DNA of 64,000 bases from the NCBI GenBank assembly GCA_965218775.1, contig CBDCLS010000006.1, forward strand, positions 1-64,000, given 5' to 3'. Both the position numbers and the translations under genes were made by a program. Positions within the stretch are counted from its first letter, which is position 1; each line of letters starts with the position of its first letter. Below the pieces are notes generated by a model. The model was given only the letters and a program-made list of their open reading frames with translations. It had not been told where the DNA came from and searched no databases. Below, one piece after another: positions 1-6,999 of the stretch. Source of the stretch: CAUZIZ01 sp965218775 (GTDB lineage: Bacteria; Acidobacteriota; UBA6911; RPQK01; JAJDTT01).

Positions 1-65
1 TCAGCAGTCAGCTCAGCTCTCAGCAGGTCGCGAACCCGTGCCGGCTTATAGCCGAGGGTCCGGGC

Positions 66-908
66 CTAGTGTCCGGGCAGACTGCAGAGCACATGGATCT
101 CGCCCTTCTCGGCGATCTGCTGGTCGAAGTAGGCCACAATCTTGTCCCTCCGGGCCATGAGCCCCTCGATCTCCGGCTCCATCAGCATGTCGCCCAAATG
201 TCGCTCCACCTGGCTCTTCTCCAGGGCGCGGATCCCGTCGTAGAAGCGCCGGTCCAATCTACCGTTCCTCAGGTTCTTGGGCTGCCGAAGCTCTTTGTGC
301 CATCTAAAGCTCCTGGAAAAGTCGATCATAACCAGCTTCCAGTCCTGGGTAATCAGCAGATTCCCCAGGTTGGCATCGGTGTTGTAGACAAGCTCGTTAA
401 AGATCCGCACCTGAAATCTTTGATCGATCCATGGCGCCGGGCGTGGGGGCCGGATTTTTTTCTGGTAGCGTTCCGTATCCATCATCTTCACGTCATCAAC
501 CCACCAGGTTGCGGCGGCCACTTTGCCCCTAATCTTCCGCTCAACCGAGACGGGAATCATGTGAAGGTTCAGCAGCCGGTCCAGGCGGTAGGCGGCAATG
601 TTGTACTTGTAGCAGTCCCGGAAATTCAGCTCAGTCCCGTATGCGGTGGGAGCGGACTTCTTGTAGACATCGATGGTCTGGATGCTGGCATCATGGGTGA
701 ATTGTCCATCGGAAAGGGTGGCCCGCTGTGTTCCGGTGACACCGGTGGAGACTCCCTCGGTCTTCTTGACTTTTGCCCGGAGCAGAAACGTCTCCTTCTC
801 GGCATCGGACCAGGTGGAGGGAGGCTGCTGAGACCAGAGCCAGGGCGAATGAACAGGCAAGCCGCTCGCCAGCAGAGTCAGAGAAAAAGGAATCCATTTT
901 AGTCTCAT
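66..908 (-). CDS. Exported protein with kinase-like fold (paralogue 1)
   Basis: This is a 280-aa exported protein of unknown substrate. The ATG at 908 is chosen because a strong GGGAGGTG ribosome site lies just upstream and a hydrophobic signal peptide follows (MRLKWIPFSLTLLASG). The core carries a motif reading NTDANLGNLL, then about 8 residues later VMIDFSRSF. This resembles the catalytic Asp/Asn loop and metal-binding Asp of atypical kinases (HipA, Fam20C or PI3/4-kinase-like folds). The protein ends in CSLPGH. A paralogue of identical length lies at 33262-34104 and matches along its whole length. Kinase activity is inference from motif shape only. It could be a degenerate kinase fold or a secreted binding protein. 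Confidence 0.7.
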   Translation of the reverse strand: MRLKWIPFSLTLLASGLPVHSPWLWSQQPPSTWSDAEKETFLLRAKVKKTEGVSTGVTGTQRATLSDGQFTHDASIQTIDVYKKSAPTAYGTELNFRDCYKYNIAAYRLDRLLNLHMIPVSVERKIRGKVAAATWWVDDVKMMDTERYQKKIRPPRPAPWIDQRFQVRIFNELVYNTDANLGNLLITQDWKLVMIDFSRSFRWHKELRQPKNLRNGRLDRRFYDGIRALEKSQVERHLGDMLMEPEIEGLMARRDKIVAYFDQQIAEKGEIHVLCSLPGH

Positions 909-944
909 CGCTTTCACCTCCCATATTGATTGCAAAAGGGACAT

Positions 945-1360
945 GCGTCAAATGTCAACGCGTCTACCTTCCCTGGCGCGGCAGTCACTGCTGCCACAAC
1001 CGAAGGGCGGCAAAACATAAGCGAAGTACTGAGGGTCGGAGACGATGCCGACTGCGCTATCTCCACAGTGATCAACTCGACGACTTCATCTTCCGCCATA
1101 CGGCTCATGTCCTCCGAGACCCCGACTTACTGCTAGAGCAGGTCTTCTCAGAAGACCATATGGGTGAGCGACTCTTAGAGTTGAAAACAGGTAAGGAGCG
1201 CTTGGAATCGGAACAGAACCGACATCAGAGACGTCTCAATCGTCTGATTGATCTCTATGCGGACGGCGAATTCGACCGGCTGACGCTGGATGGCAAGACG
1301 CAAAGGATCAAGAAAGAGCTAGACCGGGTGAAAAGAGTATTGGAGAGGACGGAACTTTAG
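945..1360 (+). pseudogene. Remnant of a large serine recombinase
   Basis: The open frame ending at 1360 encodes what looks like the zinc-ribbon and coiled-coil part of a large serine recombinase. Cys residues near 955-1040 are followed by the segment RYLHSDQLDDFIFRHTAHVL, which matches the family pattern 'LD..VW..v..LL.dP.LL'. A charged coiled coil then runs to the stop. No catalytic N-terminal domain is present upstream, because that DNA is the kinase-like gene on the other strand. It is therefore probably a decayed fragment of a former integrated element. The exact left edge of homology cannot be set by eye. Confidence 0.55.
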
Positions 1361-1690
1361 GTCAAGGTGTTCGCGAGCCGAACGGCCCTCGCCAACCTGG
1401 GTGCTCGTCGGTTGCCAGCTGACTTAGATTGGGAATGACGGGTTTTAGCCGTTTGCGGTAGTTCATTCGACGCTTCCGTGGAAGATCTGAATGTCCGCTT
1501 TTAGGAGGCGAAAGCGGTCGTTCGATTGCGATCAAATCGGACGCTGTCTGTACGATCGTATGCCGACTATCACATCTCCTTTAACTCACAGGGATCGCCC
1601 TCGTTTCATGCGGTCCTGTCGAAGTAAGGTGTAAGTTTGATATACACTTCTGGAACTCTTGAAAATGCGAGCCCGCCAGGAAGCCGAAGT
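1361..1690. repeat. Non-coding stretch with a dispersed repeat (copy A)
   Basis: No gene is seen here. About 50 bp at 1505-1553 (AGGCGAAAGCGG, then CGATCAAATCGGACGCTGTC) recurs in inverted orientation at 6182-6233. The copy here also contains a short hairpin, CCGCTTTT paired with GAAAGCGG. Confidence 0.6.
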
Positions 1691-2962
1691 ATGAAATGTA
1701 AACAGTTGCTTGCCATGGCATCATCCCTGGCACTGACTTTATTTGCGCTTGGCTGCAGTGGCGCGTGGCAACTGTCAGGAGCAGACCAGGGCCTCCCCGA
1801 CTGGCCGCAGTGGCGTGGCCCTGACCGGACCGGCATCTCGAAGGAGACAGGGCTACTCAAAGAGTGGCCGGCGGGTGGCCCCCCTGTTCTTTGGTCGGTC
1901 GCGAACATCGGCGAAGGCTACGGTACCGTGGCTATCAAGGGGAATCGGATCTTCGTTCAAGGGACCAAGAACAACGATAGCGTCACCCATTGTCTGAACC
2001 GGGCGGACGGGAAGACGGTGTGGACAACCGCGCTGGGTTCGAGGCTGGAACACAGTAGGGGGCACGGGCCAAGAGGGACGCCGACTGTTGATGGAGAACG
2101 AGTTTACTCGCTGACTGAGACTGGGGATCTGGCGTGTCTGAAGACCGCTGACGGCAGCACCCTTTGGCGACGCAATATCCTGGAGGACTTCAAAGGGAAA
2201 AACATTTCTTGGCACATCAGCGAGTCACCGCTGGTCGATGGGAACAGGCTGATCGTGACCCCGGGCGGAGAGAAAGCGACTCTGGTGGCTTTGGACAAAA
2301 TGAGCGGGGAGACCATCTGGACGACCGAGGATCTCAGCGATCGGGCTGGATACGCTTCCGGCCTGGTAGCTGACGTTGGTGGTATCCGAACGATCATGAC
2401 CTTCACCGCCAGTGCGGCCATTGGTGTTCGCGCCAGCGACGGAAAACTGATGTGGCGATACGAGCCCGTGGCCAATGGCACCGCGAACGTCGCCACACCG
2501 ATTCTTCACCACAATAAGGTGTTCTACAGCTCGAACTACAGGACCGGATGTGCGCTTCTCGAGTTGAGGCCCACGGAAAGTGGCCTGGTCGGCGCAAAGG
2601 AAATCTACTTCAGCCGAGATCTGATGAACCATCATGGTGGGGTGGTTCTGGTGAACGGCTACCTTTATGGTTACCATAACGCCATCCTGACTTGTATGGA
2701 ATTCGAGACGGGCAAGGTGATGTGGAAGGACCGAGCTGTCGGTAAAGGCTCGCTGACCTATGCCGATGGGCACCTCTACCTATTGAGTGAAGACAATGTG
2801 GTAGGGCTAGCGGAAGCCACGACTGACGGCTACAAGGAGAAAGCCCGATTCGAGATCCAGGACCAGGGTTGGCCGAGCTGGGCGCATCCAGTGGTGTGTG
2901 ACGGCAAGCTCTATATTCGCAATCAGGCGAAGCTCACCTGTTACAACATCAAAGAAACTTAA
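1691..2962 (+). CDS. PQQ-like beta-propeller lipoprotein
   Basis: This is a 423-aa exported lipoprotein. The ATG at 1691 starts a lipoprotein signal ending in the lipobox LFALGC, so the mature protein should be lipid-anchored outside the inner membrane. The body has the repeated Trp/Asp/Gly-rich blades of PQQ-like (quinoprotein) propellers: DWPQWRGPDRTGIS near the N-terminus and recurrent 'ADG.T.W' and 'SGETIWTTED' motifs. Proteins beginning with this WPQWRGP block are common in Acidobacteria and Planctomycetes. They generally lack the PQQ-binding residues of true dehydrogenases, so an enzymatic role is not claimed. It stands alone; the next gene starts about 280 bp downstream. Confidence 0.85.
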   Translation: MKCKQLLAMASSLALTLFALGCSGAWQLSGADQGLPDWPQWRGPDRTGISKETGLLKEWPAGGPPVLWSVANIGEGYGTVAIKGNRIFVQGTKNNDSVTHCLNRADGKTVWTTALGSRLEHSRGHGPRGTPTVDGERVYSLTETGDLACLKTADGSTLWRRNILEDFKGKNISWHISESPLVDGNRLIVTPGGEKATLVALDKMSGETIWTTEDLSDRAGYASGLVADVGGIRTIMTFTASAAIGVRASDGKLMWRYEPVANGTANVATPILHHNKVFYSSNYRTGCALLELRPTESGLVGAKEIYFSRDLMNHHGGVVLVNGYLYGYHNAILTCMEFETGKVMWKDRAVGKGSLTYADGHLYLLSEDNVVGLAEATTDGYKEKARFEIQDQGWPSWAHPVVCDGKLYIRNQAKLTCYNIKET

Positions 2963-3244
2963 GTAGCACTCGTCATGGACCTGCAGTAACGAATGGACAA
3001 GGATGGCCGGCAAGCCGTGGGGGCAACTCTCCCGACACCAATGAATTCTTGATGCGCGTCCCCATGCCCGGCGCGGCCCGAATGACGGTATCGGTTCATT
3101 CTGTGGTCTGAAATCTCAATCGCAGGATCTTGTCATCCTTCGAGGATGGAGAAGTCGGCAAGCCACAGCTCGACTCCACACGAATACGCTCGGCACCTTG
3201 AATCAGAACAGCAGTGGTAGAATCGACGGCACAGGAGCGTCAGG

Positions 3245-4294
3245 GTGTGGCGAATGATGGGTTTGAGACTGCTCTTCGCAGTCGTGGTTACTGTGTTGGT
3301 TATGCAAGAGGCATGGTCCGGGACTGAAGGTTCCCGGTTGAGGCCATTGCCCAAGCTGGACCGGAACCTCCGGACTGGTCCCGCTGTGGGCGCCCGGATT
3401 CCGCGGTTCCAACTTCCGGACCAGAGTGGGAGACAATGGACCTACTCGGACCTGAAGGGGCCTCGGGGTCTGGTGCTTCTCTTCCACCGATCGGCCGACT
3501 GGTGACCCTTCTGCAAGGTCCAGCTGGTCGAGCTGGAGCAGCAGCGCGAGGAGTTCCAGAGTCGGGGACTCCGGTTGGCCGCCGTCAGCTATGACAGTGT
3601 GGAGATCCTGAGCCACTTTGCCTCCAGAGCCAAGATCGGTTATCCCCTCCTTTCGGACGGGAACTCGCAGGTGATCCGGGCTTTCGGGATTCTTAACGAG
3701 AACTTTCCAGCAGAGAGTCCCTGGTTCGGAGTCCCATTTCCCGGGTACTACGTGATTGACGAGTTGGGAATCGTCCAGGCAAAGTACTTCGAGGAGGACC
3801 ACCGGGACCGGTACACCTCCGCCAGTATCCTGGTCCGGGAGTTTGGGGAGGACGCCTCCGATCCCGGGGAGGTCCGGACGCCGCATCTGAAGTTGAGATG
3901 GTGGTCCAGCAATCCGGTGGTCCGAGCCGGTCAAAGACTGACCCTGGTGCTGGAGCTGCAGCTTGCCGAGGGAATGCACGCCTATGCACCCGAGGTGGAG
4001 GGGTACATCCCGATCCGCTGGGACATTCCTTCGGCGGATGGGTGGCTGGCCCATCCTGTCAGCTACCCTGAGGCAACCCCCCGCTACCTGCCGGCCATAC
4101 AGGAAACCGTCCCCGTCTACGCTGGCAAGATTCGGCTTATGAGGGACCTGTCACTGGGAATGGTACAGGAGCTCGGGCAGGAGGAAGGAGGGATCGGCCT
4201 AGAGGGGGTGTTCCGTTACCAAGCCTGCGACGAAAGAGTGTGCTACCCGCCTAGAACGGTTCCCCTCAAGTGGACCTTCCGGTTGGAGGGTTAA
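3245..4294 (+). CDS. Probable selenoprotein: redoxin (UxxC) fused to DsbD-alpha-like domain, 3' end cut by IS
   Basis: One reading frame runs from the GTG at 3245 to 4294 with a single in-frame TGA at 3503-3505. The sequence around it reads RSADW-(TGA)-PFCKVQLVEL, the exact position where peroxiredoxin-like redoxins carry the first Cys of a CxxC pair. A SECIS-like hairpin follows 13 nt later, so read-through as selenocysteine (Sec87) is the best explanation. An AGGAG site precedes the GTG, and a signal peptide follows. Residues 40-210 form the AhpC/TSA-like redoxin. Residues about 215-345 resemble the DsbD N-terminal domain, including CDERVCYPP. The stop TAA at 4292-4294 comes from the inserted IS. 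Without the IS the frame would continue through 5636 and end at the TGA after RHPDP, adding about 17 residues. The role is probably envelope thiol or peroxide redox chemistry. Confidence 0.82.
3519..3537 (+). promoter_or_regulatory. SECIS-like hairpin after the in-frame TGA of the redoxin gene
   Basis: TCCAGCT (3519-3525) pairs perfectly with AGCTGGA (3531-3537) around a five-base loop, GGTCG. The loop begins 20 nt after the TGA. Bacterial SECIS elements sit inside the coding region, with a small apical loop containing an early G roughly 16-37 nt after the UGA. This hairpin meets that description. Confidence 0.72.
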
Positions 4295-5627
4295 GCAACC
4301 GTTTTTCTGTAATTTTCTTTAGGGCCTGTAGGGAAGAATTGCTCCACTTGTGTTTTCCAGCCGGCCAGGTTCAGGTATTGCCGGCCGGTTAACCACTCCT
4401 CGTGTATCTCTGCAAGCACAGCCGAGATGAGCCGCAGCGCCGACGCTTCGTGGGGAAAGATTCCCACCACCCGGGTTCGTCTCCGGATCTCCCGGTGCAG
4501 TCTCTCCAGTCCGTTGATGGTTCGGATCCTTCGCCACCAGCTCCTCGGAAAATCAAACACTGTCAGCCCTTCATCCACGTTCTCTTCCAGCCAGCTCACG
4601 AACTCCGGTGCAATCTTTTCGAACTTCTTGACGACTTTACCCTTGAGCTCCTCGGCATCTTCTCGAGACGGGGCATCGAAAATGTCCCGCATGGCCTGGG
4701 CGATGCGGGGCTTGTCCTCTTTGCGGCGAGCATATTGTTGGGCGTTTTTACTCAGGTGAAACTGACAACGGTTCCAGGGCACCGACGGATAAACTGCCCG
4801 CCTGGCCGCCTTCAGTCCTTCGTGATCGTCACTGACAAACAGCTCGACCCCTCTCAGTCCACGCTTGTGCAGATCTCCCAGAAACCCTCGCCAATGCACC
4901 TCCGCTTCACTGATCCTGGTGCTCAGACCCAACACCTCCCGCGTTCCGAAACGATTGACTCCTATGGCTTTCAGGATGGCCACGTCCTGCACCCTGCCGC
5001 CTCTTCGAACCTTCTCGTAGTGGGCATCCAGATACACGATCGGATACTCTCCCAGCTCCCGGCTTCGAAACTCTTCCAGCTCTTCGTCCAGCATCCCGGC
5101 CACTCTCGAGACCTGGGTGGCCGAGATCTCCAACCCACACAGCTGCTCCGTGATCTCGGTGACTTTCCTCGTCGAGACTCCCATCACATACATCTCGGCA
5201 ATGGCCAGCTTCAGGGCCTTCTCCGAACGGCAACCCCTCTCCAGCGACTTGGGATAAAACCTCAACCCACGCACCTGTGGAATCTCCAAGTGCAGCTCTC
5301 CCACTCGAGTCTGAATCCGCTTGCCTTTGAATCCGTTTCGATAGCCTCGCCGACTGGCTGTTCTCTCGTACGCTTCCGCTCCCAGAAACTCGCTTCTTTC
5401 CAACTGCATGGCCACGTTGAACAGCTTCTCCAGGATTCCTCGAAAGGCTTCTGTTCCTTCCTCGATCAACTCCGCCAGGATCTCCCGTGGTACTCTCTTT
5501 TCCAGGTCTGGGTTCATTTGATTCTCCTTGCCAGATAGACGTTTCTGTTTTTGGAGAATCCTGTCCCAGACCTCTGTCTTTCCGACCCAGGCCTGACCAG
5601 AATTTACAGAAAAGAAGTTACGCTACT
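4289..5627 (-). mobile_element. IS256-family insertion sequence, copy 1
   Basis: This is a 1339-bp element. The left end reads GGTTAAGCAACCGTTTTTCT; the right end, inverted, reads AGTAGCGTAACTTCTTTTCT, and both continue with TGTAA and similar bases, giving imperfect inverted repeats of about 26-30 bp. An 8-bp target duplication, GGTTGGAG, flanks it at 4281-4288 and 5628-5635. It entered the 3' end of the redoxin selenoprotein gene and supplies that gene's present stop codon. Confidence 0.92.
4291..5517 (-). CDS. IS256-family transposase, copy 1
   Basis: This 408-aa DDE transposase moves the surrounding element. The family signature is clear: first Asp in VYLDAHYEK, second Asp in LFVSDDHEGLKAA, and the C-terminal block NGLERLHREIRRRTRVVGIF with the catalytic Glu, followed by FPHEASALRL. 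The length is normal for the family. The ATG at 5517 follows a CAAGGAGAATCAA ribosome site. Two nearly identical copies lie at 29143-30369 and 39252-40478. A long open frame on the opposite strand of each copy is a codon-bias shadow. Confidence 0.95.
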   Translation of the reverse strand: MNPDLEKRVPREILAELIEEGTEAFRGILEKLFNVAMQLERSEFLGAEAYERTASRRGYRNGFKGKRIQTRVGELHLEIPQVRGLRFYPKSLERGCRSEKALKLAIAEMYVMGVSTRKVTEITEQLCGLEISATQVSRVAGMLDEELEEFRSRELGEYPIVYLDAHYEKVRRGGRVQDVAILKAIGVNRFGTREVLGLSTRISEAEVHWRGFLGDLHKRGLRGVELFVSDDHEGLKAARRAVYPSVPWNRCQFHLSKNAQQYARRKEDKPRIAQAMRDIFDAPSREDAEELKGKVVKKFEKIAPEFVSWLEENVDEGLTVFDFPRSWWRRIRTINGLERLHREIRRRTRVVGIFPHEASALRLISAVLAEIHEEWLTGRQYLNLAGWKTQVEQFFPTGPKENYRKTVA

Positions 5628-6181
5628 GGTTGGAGGGCCTGGACCGTGTCCGTTCTCCGGAGGGGATGCGTCACCCCGACCCGTGAAAGTTGTCTTGGTG
5701 CTACTTTGCCGATCCACGACTCAGAACAGAGACGCCTGTGTCAGTAGCGGAGATCCTGGATGATATGATCAACAACGCCAAAGAAGGGGTAGTCCCCCAA
5801 TGATCCCACAGCAGAATCTTCAGTTTCTGCACCGGACCGTTCTTCAAAATAGGAGGTCATTCGGTGCTTCTTCATGCAAGTGTTGTTGAGGGATCAACCA
5901 GAACATCCGGCCGACCGCACCCGCGTAGGTGGAGCGGCCTTATTCTGGTAGACAGCTCGGTCGAGATCTGCCGGCCCCCGAAACCTATCCAGGAAGGCTT
6001 TGTCTCCTTAACGAGGCGGCCGGCTGTAGTCAATTTTGTAGCTGTTGAAAGCCTCAAGTTTCAACAAGCTCACGAAACCTCGCCGAATCTGGCCAGACTC
6101 CCCGAACGATCGCCCACAGCCGACATTGCTAGATTCTCATCGTTGAAGTCTATGCGGATGCGTGTTTCCCAAAAAAAATCT

Positions 6182-6233
6182 TACAGACAGCGTCCGATTT
6201 GATCGAAATCTGAACGGCCGCTTTCGCCTGAGG
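6182..6233 (-). repeat. Dispersed repeat, copy B (inverted relative to 1505-1553)
   Basis: The complement of this segment matches the repeat at 1505-1553 over about 50 bp, sharing GATCAAATCGGACGCTGTCT and AGGCGAAAGCGG. It directly abuts the MITE-like element at 6230-6411, so the repeat may have been that element's landing site. Confidence 0.6.
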
Positions 6234-6411
6234 CCGTGTGAAAAGTCAAAAATAGCTTTCTCAAATCGTCCCTAAGCCCGGCAAGATTTCAAGTAAGGCT
6301 AGAGGTCTAACAACGGAGAGATATCTGCTTCAACGGCAATTAATCGCGCAACGCGCGAGACTTGGAGGCTACCTATGGTGTTCGGACGATCGTGACTTTT
6401 CACACAGGCTC
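6230..6411. mobile_element. MITE-like element, copy 1
   Basis: A 182-bp segment with no open frame, bounded by terminal inverted repeats GAGGCCGTGTGAAAAGTC (6230-6247) and GACTTTTCACACAGGCTC (6394-6411). The same ends bound the 139-bp element inserted in the SIR2-TIR gene at 57955. It is non-autonomous: no transposase with matching ends is in the window. No target duplication is obvious. Confidence 0.7.
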
Positions 6412-6999
6412 GGCCAAGAGCAGTCATTCCGCGCAGACCAAGCGGTCATGCGACCACGAAAAGCTTGTGGCTGAAAAGAATGGGTCGCCTTTTCGAGACA
6501 CAGGGACAAGGATGGCAGTTTCAAGCACACGACCAGCTTCGCAGCGAACAACATTCCGAGGTGTCAGCGGAAAAGGCGGATTGAATGTCGCCTGCAGGGC
6601 TCATTCCAAGGGCCACCTCAACCCTTGTCAGCAAATTCCCCGCAGGTTTTAGGACAAACGAGGTAGTTCCGACTTAACCGCCATCACTGTCGCCGTCATC
6701 GTCATCATCTTCATCATCGTCTCCGCATTCGTCGTCAACGAGGCCCAGTGGTACCCCAAAAGTGTGATGAGCGTCACAAAGTTTCCCCGCCCGCTGTCCG
6801 AAAAGGATCGGTGAGGAAGGGAGTCTTGAAATCAGTATTCACAACTCCCCGTTTAACAGTTTAGTTTTCGCAGCCCACAGCGAAAGGGCTACCTGAGCAC
6901 GAAAGACTCGGAGCGCAAAGCTGAGACCTAAGTCCACTGCGATAAGGTCGATCAGTTGCCGAAAGTGGATGCGTGAAACCACCTTTGGGAGGTTTTGCC

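Larger units (their letters stand above)
5628..6999. other. Repeat-rich stretch with no convincing intact gene
   Basis: 5628-5690 holds the displaced 3' end of the redoxin gene. The rest has no open frame with recognisable protein features. It contains a dispersed repeat (6182-6233) and a MITE-like element (6230-6411). On the minus strand, a frame of about 55 codons ending at 6674 closes with an Asp/Glu-rich tail of about 15 acidic and Gly residues and has no good start. It may be the remnant of an acidic-tailed secreted protein. Confidence 0.6.

Noticed and set aside
69..902. Plus-strand frame of 277 codons opposite the kinase-like gene
   Set aside because: It has no signal, motif or ribosome site. 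The minus-strand frame has a strong ribosome site, a signal peptide and a full-length paralogue.
3503..3505. Treating the redoxin gene as two genes or a simple nonsense mutation
   Set aside because: The TGA sits at the active-site Cys column, the frame is otherwise intact over 1 kb, and a SECIS-like hairpin follows. A random mutation would rarely meet all three.
3203..4054. Minus-strand 283-codon frame opposite the redoxin gene
   Set aside because: Pro/Gln/Arg-rich shadow composition; the plus strand shows redoxin and DsbD motifs on both sides of the TGA.
4402..5538. Long plus-strand frame of 378 codons opposite the IS256 transposase (also 29254-30390 and 39363-40499)
   Set aside because: It is the mirror of a strongly biased transposase frame, has low-complexity composition and no family motif, and it recurs only because the IS recurs.
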